In this document: in pieces, positions 44,695 to 57,354 of the stretch | Layout: each line of letters opens with the position of its first letter | Position numbering within the stretch: position 1 is the first letter of the stretch | NCBI GenBank assembly: GCA_011316305.1 | Contig: SAUG01000016.1 | Location: 488,369 to 552,368 of the forward strand | Reading direction: 5' to 3' | Length of the DNA stretch: 64,000 nt | Source: Rusavskia elegans | Taxonomy: Eukaryota; Ascomycota; Lecanoromycetes; Teloschistales; Teloschistaceae | The notes under the pieces: generated by a model | Seen by the model: only the letters and a program-made list of their open reading frames with translations | The model's database searches: none | What the model was told of the DNA's origin: nothing | Position numbers and translations under genes: made by a program

Positions 44695-46180
44695 ATGAGG
44701 GCTCGGTACTGACATTCTTGGCAGCAAAAAACGCCTTGAAATGAATTCGGGACGAGAAGGAGTGCAGACCTGGGGGTTCACAAGCATACATCTAATACTT
44801 ACATATGTTTTGTGATGCGGAAGACGTTTTCATGGGCATACGACAGGGATCGATTGGATAGGAACCACTTATCGTTTCACGCTTTTGCTTGATCTTGGTT
44901 GACACATGCTGCAGTCGGTGCCAGTATGTGTTGGTAGCAGGCTGTGGTGTTTGCTGGTTTCCTGTTACGTCGTCACTATGATATAATACCCTCTAGCGTT
45001 GCGACCGGGTGGCTCTCGTCTGATACCTTATGGAGAATATCATAGCTTGGAAAGCTAGTATATAGAAGGGTCAAAGCAAATGGAATGCTTCGTTCGTGTC
45101 GATTCTCCACGCCGTAAAGCTGCACGTCTCGCCGTTTTCCGTGGTAGGCTGACATGGACGGAGAAATGCTATGTCTTACGTTGGCAGGGTGTTGGATCTA
45201 GTTGCCTATCGAGATATCAAATAGCCATACTGCCGAACGAAGGATGAGAAGACTGATATCAGAACCAAATCGAATCGGAGCAAGGCGCTAGAGACGATAC
45301 TATCGCTCAGGAAGTCATCATGTCTATTGCAGGTCTTCCGCTGCTCAATGCAAGGCAGGAACAAACTTTTCAAGACCAGGATTGGAAATAAACCGTAATA
45401 GCCCAAAAACTGAAGAGGTCATAAAACTTTTCAGGGCGATAAGCTAAATTGAAAATGACCGAGGAGCTGACAGTCATTCTTGCTAGTAAAAGGCAAGTTG
45501 CAATGGATGGAGTTGCGGTCAAGTAGTATTCGGAAGCTGCTTGCTGTGGTCTAATGGTGTACTTTAATTTTGATTGGCATATGGGACCTCCAGTGCCAGG
45601 CTATCACACTTCACGGCGGATGAGTGTCTGATACAGCCATGACATCCGGTAATAAAGGTCATAGGACATATTCATGATAGAGTAAACTGGTCATCGAATG
45701 GGTGACGTGATGATAGTTAGAGGATGAGACGGTCTTTTGCGGACCGGAGCGTCGACACGATAGGCGCTAGACAAGGGGTGATGCATCGTAATGCAACTGT
45801 TCTGATTGGTGTACGAGTCGTGAGGTATGATTAGTAAACAATCAGCATGGCTTCAACGCTATCCTCAAAGAGGTAATCGTTGGAAATGGAAAATGCGACG
45901 ATCGGAATCTCTCGTCATCTCGAACTCACCGCACATCTCCCCGCATCCGCCGGACGGCAACTTTTTCTGGACACCTGTCACCGTCGTCCGTCCATTCCAC
46001 TCGTCGCTGATCTTAGAAACCACGAGTCTCGGCCATTTGTCCGTTACGACTTTGTCCCAATTGAAGACGACCACCCTCTATTTCAACCCCCTCCGTTGTG
46101 AACGAGCAACACCAATCGTTCGTATTCCCACATTGCCACTGCCCCCTGTCAAGACTTGAATCTGACGAGGCCACCAGGCA
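44695..46180. other. Intergenic, upstream of HEM1
   Basis: About 1.5 kb between two + strand genes. No frame is convincing and no RNA gene was found. The right end holds the HEM1 promoter with CCAAT motifs, listed separately. Confidence 0.45.
45805..46116 (+). promoter_or_regulatory. CCAAT motifs upstream of HEM1
   Basis: CCAAT pentamers lie at 46057-46061 and 46112-46116, and the reverse ATTGG at 45805-45809, within 380 bp of the HEM1 start. In Aspergillus the CCAAT-binding complex with HapX controls haem and iron genes, so regulation of this kind is plausible. Pentamers are frequent by chance, so this is weak evidence. Confidence 0.35.
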
Positions 46181-48070
46181 ATGGAAACACTCCTTAGACA
46201 ATCACGTCAAATGTGCCCCTTCCTCAACAAGACCTCTCCCGCCACCCTTCGTTCACTGTCCACTTCGACCTCAGCCCACCGCGCTTCTCCCTGCGGAGGC
46301 ACCATGTCCAATCTACAAGTTCTCGCCCGCCGATGCCCTATGATGGGCAAGGCCATGGCCATTCAGTCGGCCAAGACGGGCAACAACGCTCTCAACGGTG
46401 TCTTCGGGGGAGAGCGCGCCTATGGCTCTCGGAGTGGCAAGGCCATGCTGCATACATCGAGGGTCAATCATGCTACCGTCGACCCTGGCCTGCTGCGACA
46501 CCGCGAGACTCGTGAGCTGACCCAACCAAAATTGGGCTACGTAACTGATTGTATTACAGCTGCTCCCCTGCCTCACGGCCAGAAGCCTGTCCAGCAAAAG
46601 CAGAATGACATTGCCCTTCCTGGCCCAAAACCCGCCGCACCCCAACTGGCAAAATTCAGCTACGAAGACTTCTACAATGCTGAGTTGGATAAGAAGCACA
46701 AAGACAAATCCTACCGCTACTTCAACAATATCAACAGACTTGCCAAGGAATTTCCCCAAGCGCACATGGCGAACAAGGAAGAGAGAGTCACGGTCTGGTG
46801 CTCTAACGACTACTTGGGAATGGGGCGTAACCCCAAAGTGCTGGAAACTATGCACAAGACTTTGGACAATTATGGCGCTGGTGCCGGTGGTACTAGGAAT
46901 ATTTCCGGACACAACCAGCATGCCGTGGATTTGGAACGCACGATCGCAAAGTTGCACGCCCAGGAATCAGCACTGGTTTTCTCTTCCTGCTACGTTGCGA
47001 ACGACGCGACGTTGGCAACACTTGGTAGCAAGCTCCCCAATTGCGTGATTCTCTCAGATAGCATGAATCACGCCTCCATGATCCAAGGGATCCGGCACTC
47101 TGGCGCCAAGAAGATGGTGTTCCGTCACAACGATGTTGCAGACCTCGAAGCGAAACTCGCTTCCCTTCCGAGCGACGTTCCTAAGATCATTGCTTTCGAG
47201 AGTGTCTACAGCATGTGCGGTTCTGTAGGTCCGATCGAGAAGATCTGCGACCTGGCGGATAAGTACGGCGCTCTTACCTTTCTCGATGAAGTCCATGCAG
47301 TTGGCATGTATGGACCCAATGGCGCCGGTGTTGCTGAGCATCTGGATTACGAAGCACATGCGTCTGGTCAACCTCGAGGCACCATCATGGAGCGTATTGA
47401 TATCATTACCGGCACATTGGGCAAGGCATATGGCTGTGTTGGTGGTTACATTGCTGGTTCTGCCAAGATGGTTGACACGATTCGCTCACTCGCCCCTGGT
47501 TTCATCTTCACCACCTCTCTTCCACCAGCCACCATGGCCGGAGCTAAGACGGCCATTGAGCATCAGATGGAGTACCAAGGCGATCGACGGCTGCAACAAC
47601 TTCACACGCGCGAGGTGAAAACCGCGCTGGCGGAGAAGGGAATTCCGGTTATTCCTAATCCTTCCCACATCGTACCAATCCTGGTCGGCAACGCAGAAGT
47701 GGCGAAGAAAGCAAGCGATCTGCTCCTTGAAAATTGGGGTATCTACGTTCAAGCGATCAACTACCCCACCGTTCCCGTTGGTGAAGAGCGGCTCCGCATC
47801 ACACCCACACCCGGCCACACCCCTGAATACCAGGGACATCTCGTAAAGGCGCTAGAAGATGTGTGGACGAAGCTAGATATCAAGAGGACGGAGGACTGGG
47901 CAGCTCAGGGTGGATTCGTTGGAGTCGGAGTGCCCGGCAAGGCTGAAGAGAAGCCATTGTGGACAGATGAGCAATTGGGCTTGGTGGGTCCACAGCTTGA
48001 TACTGAGGCTGTAGCAGAGATTGGCGAGATGGAAGTTGAGAGAGCTACGGCGGTCGCAGCCGCCGCTTAA
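46181..48070 (+). CDS. HEM1: 5-aminolevulinate synthase, mitochondrial
   Basis: An open frame of 629 codons encodes the PLP enzyme that condenses glycine and succinyl-CoA, the first step of haem synthesis in the mitochondrial matrix. The N-terminus is a Ser/Arg-rich targeting sequence with two Cys-Pro haem-regulatory motifs, 'QMCPFLN' (C12) and 'RRCPMMG' (C52). The catalytic core runs from '[20 protein letters not shown]' on, with '[12 protein letters not shown]', '[16 protein letters not shown]', '[12 protein letters not shown]' and '[14 protein letters not shown]' (K415 binds PLP). Bases 46512-46559 have a GTGAGC donor, a CTGAT branch-like site and TTACAG: a 48-bp probable intron that happens to be in frame and stop-free. 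Spliced, the protein would be 613 aa. Confidence 0.96.
   Translation: METLLRQSRQMCPFLNKTSPATLRSLSTSTSAHRASPCGGTMSNLQVLARRCPMMGKAMAIQSAKTGNNALNGVFGGERAYGSRSGKAMLHTSRVNHATVDPGLLRHRETRELTQPKLGYVTDCITAAPLPHGQKPVQQKQNDIALPGPKPAAPQLAKFSYEDFYNAELDKKHKDKSYRYFNNINRLAKEFPQAHMANKEERVTVWCSNDYLGMGRNPKVLETMHKTLDNYGAGAGGTRNISGHNQHAVDLERTIAKLHAQESALVFSSCYVANDATLATLGSKLPNCVILSDSMNHASMIQGIRHSGAKKMVFRHNDVADLEAKLASLPSDVPKIIAFESVYSMCGSVGPIEKICDLADKYGALTFLDEVHAVGMYGPNGAGVAEHLDYEAHASGQPRGTIMERIDIITGTLGKAYGCVGGYIAGSAKMVDTIRSLAPGFIFTTSLPPATMAGAKTAIEHQMEYQGDRRLQQLHTREVKTALAEKGIPVIPNPSHIVPILVGNAEVAKKASDLLLENWGIYVQAINYPTVPVGEERLRITPTPGHTPEYQGHLVKALEDVWTKLDIKRTEDWAAQGGFVGVGVPGKAEEKPLWTDEQLGLVGPQLDTEAVAEIGEMEVERATAVAAAA
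46512..46559 (+). other. Probable 48-bp in-frame intron within HEM1
   Basis: The segment has GT...AG ends and TAACTGATTGTATTACAG at its 3' side, which fits fungal branch and acceptor rules. Its length is a multiple of three and it has no stop, so both spliced and retained forms would encode full-length enzyme. The 16 extra residues fall in the poorly conserved leader. Confidence 0.65.
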
Positions 48071-49240
48071 GGCTCTTCGCAGGTTTCACGAACGAATCTT
48101 ACTTGGTTTAGCAGTGGCCATGTTAGAGATGAAATTACTTTTATGTGTTCAGTCTTGAAAATCCTTCTACGCGGTATTGACCGCCAGATTGAGTATGATG
48201 CCGTGAAGTTCCCATGACGCAGCATTTCACAGAACATAAGAAAGGTCTCTTTGCATCTATATCATGAATTACCTGCCATAGACAAAGATTGTACTTTGTG
48301 AGCTAGGCCCGACATGGCCCGACTCTGCGGAGTATCACAACCTCCAATCTTGTTTACGACCATGTACACGATAATATAGACCATCAAATGAATATACCTC
48401 ATCTCCGCTGATGAAGGAAAATCACTAAGATGCTACATCCAGACTCCCTCGCCAGAAACTTCCTATAAAGCTTTATTTGACTCCTTGCATTTCCAATAAA
48501 CGAAAAATCACGTTTTACTTTGTAGGCAGCGCGGTAAGCTGGAGATCCCAGTACATCTGTGTTCCAAGATGCGGTCGAACTTGCTCTCTCGATTCCAGAT
48601 CGAGATGCCCGAAAGGAAATGGAAATGAGTTCTTGGGTTTAGAAGAAAGTGGGGTTTTAAGTTTCCGGTCATGAAAAAGCACCCTGAGTATGTAGATGGA
48701 GGTGGGTGTCTGTCTGTTTTTGTATCTAGGAGGGAAAGAAATCTCCATGCAGCGCCACGGGTATAGGGTTAGGGCACATTGTCAACAGCGTTGGTGGCGT
48801 GGATTCAGGGGCCAGGCGAGGAGAAAATGTAAAGGGTTGCGAAATGTAGACTTCTATCTGTCAAAGTAAGAGATCAAGGGAGTATCAATGAGATGGTCTA
48901 CTCTTGATATCTGTGACTAGGCAGTGTTGGTGCTGGTGGAGAGGAGGGGAACGTAATATAGGTGTTTGGCGGCCACAATTTATGCTCATCGCGATGACTG
49001 TCTAAATGGGTTTGGAGTAAGCAGTCTTGTGGAAAGAAAGACGCGTTGAGAATCAAGATTGGTAGCTAGCCTATCGAGCTCGCACGCTTCAACACGTGGT
49101 AATGAATGTCCGGCTGTGATACCATCTCAAATAGCCCCTTATCGTTCAGCTAGAAAACTGACAACTCGAGTCCATCAACTGCGTTTGCTTGTCATGCCAG
49201 CAATGCTGTTGTCTTTCCATGATCGAATCACCTAATCAGT
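48071..49240. other. Intergenic between convergent genes
   Basis: About 1.2 kb after HEM1. Frames up to 77 codons are not convincing; no RNA gene or repeat stands out. Confidence 0.45.
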
Positions 49241-49844
49241 CTAGGATGCGCAGACATCTGGTGGGATCGTCACGAATTTCGGGGGGTTGGTAGAATAATC
49301 CAGGTACCCTCCACCAGGGCAAATGGCATGGTAATAGACACCGGCATCTACACCACAACAAGAGAACGTCAGTCTTCTGTTATGCAAGCAGAGTTGGAAC
49401 GTAGCACAGTAGATTTATGTATACTTACAGGGGTTTTGCCCATTAGGTGGGTTACCGCATGTCGCCTGGTAGCAAGCTTCGATCTTGGCGTCGCCATCAG
49501 GGGTACAGACGGCACAGTTACCGAACTTCTGGATGCAGGCGTACTGTTGGGGGAAGAACAAGGTTAGTGATGAAGGAATTGTGACCAAGCGTTTTAAATG
49601 GCAAATAGGGAGAGCGGCGAGACATGGACGAAGTGACGGAGTCCAGATGCAGAATATCTCGAACGAGTAGGAGTGCAGGAGGTTTCGGGGGAAGCAATGT
49701 AACATGATGGATGCAACTCACTAGACATGGTGGTGGTGGAACCTGGCTCGTGAGGCCTGTGCCAGTGGCTTGGGGTACTGCGACCGCTGTAGCGAAGCTC
49801 GAAAGAAGAGAAGCACTGAGGACTGCGTAGATTGGTGACCTCAT
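49241..49844 (-). CDS. Small secreted cysteine-rich protein, 114 aa
   Basis: Three exons on the minus strand: 49844-49722, 49543-49429 and 49347-49241, with 178- and 81-bp introns; the lengths sum to 115 codons with the stop. The N-terminus 'MRSPIYAVLSASLLSSFATA' is a signal peptide, likely cut before 'VAVPQATG'. The mature protein is about 95 residues with eight Cys: 'PPPPCL', 'YACIQKFGNCAVCTPDGD', 'IEACYQATCG', 'HAICPGGGYLDYS' and a final 'PPDVCAS'. Eight Cys in a short secreted protein suggest four disulfides, as in many apoplastic proteins of plant-associated dothideomycetes, but spacing does not match the CFEM rule. Its role is unknown. The introns are long relative to the exons, so the model depends on the splice calls. 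Confidence 0.75.
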
Positions 49845-50691
49845 GTTGAGATGATCTCAAGGAAGATTGCGACAAGACAAGTTCTTATGTGTTTGGAAGA
49901 TGGTTTTTGAAGACAATAGTCTGGGTGGTCCTTGCTAAACCCACCTCTTTATAGACCACAGTATTATCAGAGTTCCATTTCTCTTTCTGTTGCCCTGATA
50001 CGACGGTGCCATCCGAAACATCCGTCAACTCCACTTCGAGGCCAGAGGAGCATCACAAGTTCAGTTCTGGGGTATATCGTGTTCATCATGTGGCTGACAG
50101 AGCATTGTGTGACGACAAATGGAGCTAACATGATATTTGTTTGCCATTAGGTGTGGCATTTGTTGGTCCGTATCTGCAGGTCGCTGACTATTGTTCATTT
50201 GACAGTCATCATCGTCGCGGTCCGTGTTACCGATTTAGGAACCACATCCGAATGCCGGTGCAGCTCTGATTTGCTACGTTAATGCTGCTCGGAGCAAAAG
50301 GCCTTGGGGAAGACGTGCGGCGTTCTTCCTCACGGATTTGTGTGCATTATAGTTACGCTACGAACCTTAATGAGCGCTTTATTTCCGACTTTGACAAGTG
50401 CTGATTTGATACCGGCTGATTGTGAGCAACGGCTGCGGGACCAGTGCGGCTGACAGCTGGACAAAATAGTATCATTGGTTATGGGGGCCCGAGATGTGCA
50501 CACTCAGCCGCTTGGTCGCCGGTATCCACCTTTTCTCTGGAAGAGAAGGATATACACGGGTCTTAGCACTGGCTGCACCAGGAGCTAGAGCTGTGATTGG
50601 TCCTGTCTTGCTCGTAGTGTGGAAGCACAAAAATGAAGTTGAGGAGCTATGGCTACCAACGTGGCACAATTATATCGTATCGTCTACCGTT
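49845..50691. other. Intergenic, upstream of the secreted-protein gene
   Basis: About 850 bp between two minus-strand genes. A CCAC/TATA-like AT segment 'CTTTATAGACC' near 49948 could be the TATA region of the secreted-protein gene. An 89-codon + strand frame at 50494-50763 is not convincing. Confidence 0.4.
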
Positions 50692-53194
50692 TCATTTATC
50701 CTCATCGTCATCGTCATCTTCATCAGTTGTAGCCAACGTCAAATCCATGGGGGGAATAGATGAATCATCGGAGCTGTCATCATCCATGTCCTCTTTAGCA
50801 GCACGGAGACTTGGCGAGGGTCTAGATGAAGCTGACAGGTCGGCTGAGCGCGGATTGTGGTCCTCCCGTTGATCCGTGGCCACAGGTGGTGGTAAGTCAT
50901 CCTCTGTTACCGGCAGGATATGGATACCATTTTCCTCTCGGAGTCGTTTGCTTGCAGGCTCGGTGAGAGGAGCTAACACTTGTTTTGATTCGCCTAGAGA
51001 GTTTTCGTGCATGCTGTCAAGATCCACTTCTAGAGATCGTTTAGCGGGTACAAGGGAAACTGTTTGCTGGTCTGGCTTGGAAGGGGATTTCGTGGCACTT
51101 TGGAAATCGCCTGAGGGCTCTTTAATCAGGGGCACGTTAGAGCTTAGCGCTGGCTGTTCCTGCTTCTCAGACTCCATGTCTGTTGGGAGGGGACTGTCTT
51201 CAACGGGATTAAGTATTGTAAGTGGGGGTCTAATTTGTTCGTGATAGATCATTTCCCGATCTTCAACCTCTTGATGGACATCCATAGATTGCTGGTCCGT
51301 ACTTCGTTGTACTGGTGGTAAGCGTGGACGTACTAGAGCTTCAGTGCCGGGTTCTTGAGGATATTGCCGACCAAGCAACGGCATAAGGCTGCTCTGTTGC
51401 CGTCGCACATGGTCATTTGGAGCATTCAGAACGCTTGAGCGAAGCATCAGATTACTCTGAGCTAAGGTGGCAGTTTGATCAACTCTAGATCGAAGGGATA
51501 TTCGAAGAAAGCTGGATGGAAGATGGGCCAAAGCCCTAGAAAGCATGTGTTCTGCCATTCTCTGAACCTCACTAGTTCCAACAGAAGGGGCTAGTGAAGA
51601 GCCAGGAGTTTTGGAATAGGCGTCAGCGCTTGGAGAATCTTTGCTCACATCTAGTTTCGAAACCTCCATATGATGATTAGAAGATGTCGAGCCTTGTTGA
51701 ACTGGTAGAAGATCTTCGCAACACATACGGACGCAGCGATCCAATGACGAAGCTATCATTTGAGGTATTCCGGACCTGCAACGAGGCAGCAACAGAGCTA
51801 CAACCCTGTAGACGGTTTTGCGAATCTGAATTTGAGAATGTTCGTGTTCAAAGATCCAAAGAACGTAGTCAAGGAACCGATAGTCAAGGGCCATTGGATC
51901 TTCCCCGAGACGTACTATGAGATGTTCTAGGACCTGCATTGCCGATACGTGAAGTTGTGGAAGACCCGTCCACAAGGTTTCACGCTCGTCCCTTCCGATT
52001 TCTGGATTGGTACGTGTTCCCTTGCCTGTGCCCTTCGAAGCCTTCTCGGAAGGTGGCAAAGCCGATAGCATCCGGTCAATTAGGTTCACAATCTTACTGA
52101 CCGGGATGATTACAGGGGCCGCAGTGGGATACATTAGATGAGCTTGGATTGTAAGCAGCAGACCATTGAGTCTTTCGAGTCCCGCAGATATTCCTTTCCA
52201 ACGAGGTAGGCCGGATCCATCTTTATGCGAGCCCAGTATTTCCGTAACAGGCACAAGTCCCATGCGATTCTGAAGAGTCTCTCGGTCGATAGGTTCCCAG
52301 TCTTCAATTAGAGCACGAAAGACCGCGTCAGCTGTTTGATGGGACATATCAATGGCGGTGGACAGAGATTGATTCCATTCCAGACCCTGATTCTTTCTGG
52401 GTGCGCAACCGCAGAGCAGAACAAAAACGTGGCGAGCTCTCTGAGCTGCGATTTGCGAACATAGTGTGTTGGTAATTCCATCGCTCGATAGGTTTGAAGC
52501 ACTTGGGGCGATGAGCGGAAGGACTAAAGCACGTATTTGGCCAACAAAGGGCCGACATGCTGTTGGGTGATGGGGAAGAAGTTTAGCAAAGGCCCATAGG
52601 ACTGTAGATAAAATCGAGTCATTGCCTTTGCTATCTCCCACCAGCCTAAGACATGTTATGAAGAAGGTTGGAAGTGACGGGGTGGTCAAATCTCGAACCA
52701 GTGACTGGTGGTCTTGGGTCAAAAGGAAGATGCGGGTCAAAACGATGATGCTCAATTTTTTGGTGGTCGAGGGTTCTGATCTCTACAGAAAGTTGGCATA
52801 AGTACTGTTATTGAATAAGGTACTCTTTGATTTGACTTACTCCAACCATTCCGAGCAGAGATCTTACCCATCTGTCGGAGCTTCGTAGAACACTCCAGCC
52901 TCCAGCTTCAACAGCTGCCTTGATCAATATGACAGCGGCCCAACGTGCTTCCTTACTTCGGTCTTGCAGCAAGGTTGAAATTTGGGTTCTTAATTTATGC
53001 ACAAGGACAGCTGCCTCGGATTGACTCTTCTTCTGGCTTTGCTCATCTACGGAGCGGAGCACCTCTCCACAGGTAGAGATTGCACAAGCCAAGGAAGGGG
53101 CAATGGAGGGTAGTTGTGCGACTGGGGTTGATGTAAGTCGCCTGGTTACAGACCGCAGCGGAAACCATACTGGCGCCAGATCGATTGGTGCCAT
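50692..53194 (-). CDS. RIX1: Pre-rRNA processing protein Rix1 (PELP1 family), 814 aa
   Basis: Two exons, 53194-52841 and 52782-50692, with a 58-bp intron (GTAAGT...TGTAG). Rix1 works with Ipi1 and Ipi3, and with the AAA ATPase Rea1, in late maturation of the 60S ribosomal subunit and ITS2 processing. The N-terminal half is the alpha-helical Rix1 domain: 'LTSTPVAQLPSIAPSLACAI', 'EARWAAVILIKAAVEAGGW' in exon 1 and 'LSTVLWAFAKLLPHHPTACR' in exon 2. The second half is disordered and ends in an acidic run 'TDEDDDDDEDK', typical for the family. The start at 53194 ('MAPIDLAPVWFPL') is preferred over an in-frame Met at 53215. It is divergent from the YPP1-like gene. Confidence 0.9.
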
Positions 53195-53509
53195 TGTATC
53201 GATCCCACACAGCAATGTCAGCTACCACTGGAGGTCCTTGCCGTACAAAAGCATGGCACTGGTTGTCCTGGAGCAACCGAGGGTCTGCAGATCTTTGGAT
53301 GAAATAAGGTAAGGCATTGAATCGTGGTATTTTCGAAACAAGGCTAACTTAGCGCATATCCAATAATACACCATCACATCGCCTACAACGTCGAATCTTA
53401 GTCCCGCAGCTTCGTTGAAGCCCTGGCCAATCTATCACGGGTCTGGCGACATGATCCCTGCCTAAGTCTTCTTTAAGATGGCTCTACAATAACGTCTTGA
53501 GCGCCTGTC
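53195..53509. promoter_or_regulatory. Shared divergent promoter, RIX1 and YPP1-like gene
   Basis: Only 315 bp separate the two divergent start codons, so promoter elements are likely shared. I found no recognisable ribosome-biogenesis box in it. Confidence 0.5.
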
Positions 53510-56500
53510 ATGCTACACGTACGTCCTTCTCTTTCAATGCGTTGGAAGGAAACCTCAACTAACATCATAGACAGTACAAGGGTACGGACAAGGCGAGGCA
53601 CTTCCTCGATCTTCTTGATACCGCTCGCTGCAATGGAAATTGGTCCGAGATTCCAGAGCTGGTCAGGAAAGTTGGCAAGCATGTACCGCACCGCAAGTGT
53701 ACGACCGGGCCCAACCAGCACACGTCTTCATCACTAACGGTCAATCGCAGGCCTACAGCTTACGGCGCAAGCCGAGTCCCACATAGCAACAACAGCATCC
53801 ACGAGACTTTCCACCGCCTCATCGTCATCCTCGAGGCTATCACAACTTGCACCAGGCCTGCTCTCTGCATCTCAGGAAGCGACTGATTACCCCGAGGATG
53901 CTTTTCAAGCCCGTGTCTGTCTGGGCTGGCTCCATTGGACGCTCAATGAGCCAGTGCTTGCCCTTCAGAGCTTGCCGACAGGAATTGCCGAGGCATATCA
54001 TGACTTGGGTCGAGCAGGGAAAACAACCTCTGGCTGGACAACCATATGCGCCATAAAGGGCGCGCTCGTCCAAGGTAAGGCAGCAGAGCCGCGGCCGCTA
54101 TTGTGCTGGAAATATTAAGTGCTCATAGGTGAATTGCAGGATAATGCCGGTAGAACTCAAGAAGCCCTCAGGACCTACTCCTCGATGTTGCCTGTCGTCT
54201 CGAGTACACCCCCAGCCTGTCGTTCCACGCCGGAGTATCGTATCTGGACAGAACAGCTGCTTGCCCAATATGGCCTACTGATGCAGGATTCCACTAACCC
54301 AGATGGCAGAGGAGGCCGGCCAAGACTGCACACCAAGGAAACGTTGGCCCCCTTCCGCGCTTGGGCAGAACTTCCTCGGCTAAGCCCAGCCCAAAGTGGC
54401 AATGTCGCTCAATCTCCTGGAAGGATCAGGCATCAGTCTCCAGCAAGAAGACGTATTTGGCAGCTCTACTATACTTCTCTTTCAAATATCTTGCAGCAAG
54501 GGCTCCCGTACCCTCCAGTTGGGTACGGGCCATCCGCTCCTGCACAGGGAATGAGTACGGACAACGTTAAGTCGATGGCGAACCTCAAGCTGCAGCAGAG
54601 TATCGAGCTACGACGGGTGGAAAGCATATATGAAGACATCCTCCTCAAAGAAGTCTCATTCCCAAAAGCCAACGAAGCCAATGTCGAGGTTGAAAGCTGG
54701 ACCGATCAAGTCATTGCGAATTGGAGGGTCATCTCGAGCTCGTCTTGGCAGAACGAGGATCTTGGAAAGGGTGGAAAGGAAGCTATGACCAGGAATGTTC
54801 TCGCTGTATGTTATCTCGTCGTCCTGACTTGGTCAGCCGTTACTGTTGAGACGCTAAATGGTTCGCTTAGATTCTGTATCGAGCTGCAACACGTACATTC
54901 CATTCCACTCGGGTACTGCGCCACCTGTTCACCGTACATACCGCACTTGCAGACTTCGATCTTGCTGCAAAGGCTTTCGACACATACATTGAACTGGTCG
55001 CCAAGGGAAAAGCTCGCGTCGAGAAATCCGGTGAGGATGAGGTCGGCCTCGACGACGATTCTAGCGTCCTCGAGGCCACTGCTGTCGGTCTTGAAATGCT
55101 GTGTTCCTACGGTCGACGGAAGCAACTTGAAAGGGCACAGGAGATTGCTGCCATCCTTGAAAAGTGGCTCGAGCAAATTGAGTTTTCATCAAAAGCAACG
55201 GTCAGTGCCGAGGATAATCCCAAGGACTTGAAAAACGTGCGCAAGAAACCAGGACGACCAGTGCCCGAAAAAGCTTTTGCGGTTGCGCATCGGTCTCTAG
55301 GCATATGCCGTGCCTACTGGGCTCGTCTGACATACGATGTAACATCTCGACCAGAATTGCAAGCCAAAGCTATAGCAAGTTTCCGGACGGGTCTGAATCG
55401 TACCTTGGCACCTTTCCAAACCGGTGAGATCCACTATGCCCTGGCTGTATTACTTGCAGAAACCCGAGACATCGACGGCGCCATCAAGTCAGTCAAATCA
55501 ACGATAGCACTGTGCACAGATGAGATTGATGAAGCATCATCCGGAGATCAAGATGATGCATTCGGTCCAGCAGAGAATCGAACGAGAAAACTATTGTTCA
55601 AAGCATGGCATCTACTTGCATACTTGTTGAGCGCCAGACATGATTTTGCAACAGCCGTTGCTTCGTGTGATGCGGCTTATGAGCTGTATGGTGATTTGAT
55701 CGAACGACCTGGACCCAGTAGATTGACAGATCGGCTGTCGCTTGCGGAACGGGAACAAATCTTGGAACTGAAGATGTCCCAGGTGGCTTTATCAGAAATC
55801 CTGGATGGGCCGGAGGAAGCAGTCAATGCTGGCGGCGACCTTCTGGGCCTCTACAAGCAGCTCTTTGACTATGAAGAAACCGCCAGGTCCTATCCTACAG
55901 CTAACGCTGCGTTGCTGCCTAGAGACACTATTTCTCCCCCACAAAGCGCCAATGGAACAGTCAAGAGCGCCCGAAGGAGCATATTTGGTAGATCGAAAGA
56001 TGCCCTTGCACACATTCACCACAGCGGACATCATTCGGGCAATGGCCTAAACACATTAGGCACACAGCAGGGACCTGCCGAAAACCCGACTTTCTCTGTA
56101 AGTCTGGAAGGGCAAGTTGACGGACAGACGAGTGAAAGGCTATACCAACCACCGCATCATCTTGCTCGCCAGGAGTCGAAGAAGCTCCATAAACGGCACA
56201 GCCGGAAGAGCATGCTCAGTGATCATCGGGCTCGAGGTGCAAGCACAAACAGATCTTCCTACACAAACGGATTAGACGGGGCTGTCCAGGCACTTCCGTC
56301 AAGAATTGCCGAGATGACCAGGCCGTCAATGGAATCGTCGTATGGCGGTTCCAGTCTTGAGAGTGGACGTCTTTCGTCAGAGGAAGTAGGAGTTGCCGTT
56401 ACGCACAACGTTTCCTCGGACAGGAATCGTGATTCGTCAGTTCCAGCCGAGACGTCAAGGTCGTTCCCAATCACCGCACAGAGTACACAACATAAATACG

Positions 56501-57354
56501 AAAACCCACGCACCGCGTTTCCTAAGCCTCTACTACCACAGTCTTCCATACCCTCACCCGAATCATCACATCCAAACGACTCGTTACCAGACCCTATTTA
56601 TTCACCTACCGATCTTCGCCGTCGTGCCCTTACCCTACTCACTCGAATATGGCTTCTCATTGCTCAATCATACCGTGATGCTGCCATGCCAGTGGACGCG
56701 CAAGGTGCACTCTCTGAAGCCTTCAAGCACGCCAAATCCATAGAAGCAATAGTGGCCGCTATTGAATCGAGCGCTCAAGCTCTATCAGAGCCAGGCTGGG
56801 GAAAAGTGAAATCCGTCGCGGAAGTCTGGGCCGATATCCATTCGGAACAAGCAGCATTGCACCTACAACTCGGTAATTCTGACAGCGCAAGCGAAGAGTT
56901 TGAGAAAGCACTCGGCTGGTTTCCGGATCATAATGCTGCGACAATTGGTTTATGTAACATGCTCCTTGATTACTACAGTCAAAAGAGACCGGCTTCCAAG
57001 TCACCAGCTGAGTTCTCATCAGAAACAACACCAAAGTCGAAGCCCATTCTCGCAAAGCTTCCTACAACACAGTCCTCCCAGACGGATGCATCTGGGCAAC
57101 CAAGACCGAACAGGTCCCCCGAAGAATCTCCTACGCTCCTTTCCCGCCTGGCGGCACGCGATAGAGCGTACGGTCTTCTCTCCATGCTCACGAAAAGCGG
57201 TCAGGGGTGGGATGACAGCGATGCTTGGTTTGCATTAGCAAGAGTGTATGAGGAGAGCGGACAGGAAGAGAAAGCCAAGGAAGCGTTGTGGTGGGTTGTT
57301 GAGTTGGAAGAGGGAAGACCAGTTCGACATTGGAGTTGTGCTGGAGGTTTCTAG
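53510..57354 (+). CDS. YPP1: YPP1/TTC7-like TPR protein, 1205 aa
   Basis: Five exons: 53510-53518, 53575-53698, 53751-54074, 54129-54805 and 54871-57354. Their sum is exactly 1206 codons. The joined N-terminus 'YKGTDKARHFLDLLDTARCN' then 'WSEIPELVRKVGKHVPHRKC' matches fungal Ypp1 (cargo-transport) proteins. TPR-like helix pairs occur throughout, for example 'LAVLLAETRDIDGAIKSVKS' and, near the C-terminus, 'EEFEKALGWFPDHNAATIG' and 'WFALARVYEESGQEEKAKEA'. A disordered Ser-rich insert of about 250 residues sits before the last repeats. In yeast and animals Ypp1/TTC7 helps Efr3 place the PI4-kinase Stt4 at the plasma membrane. The first exon is only nine bases (ATG CTA CAC), so the start is the least certain part. 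Confidence 0.88.
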
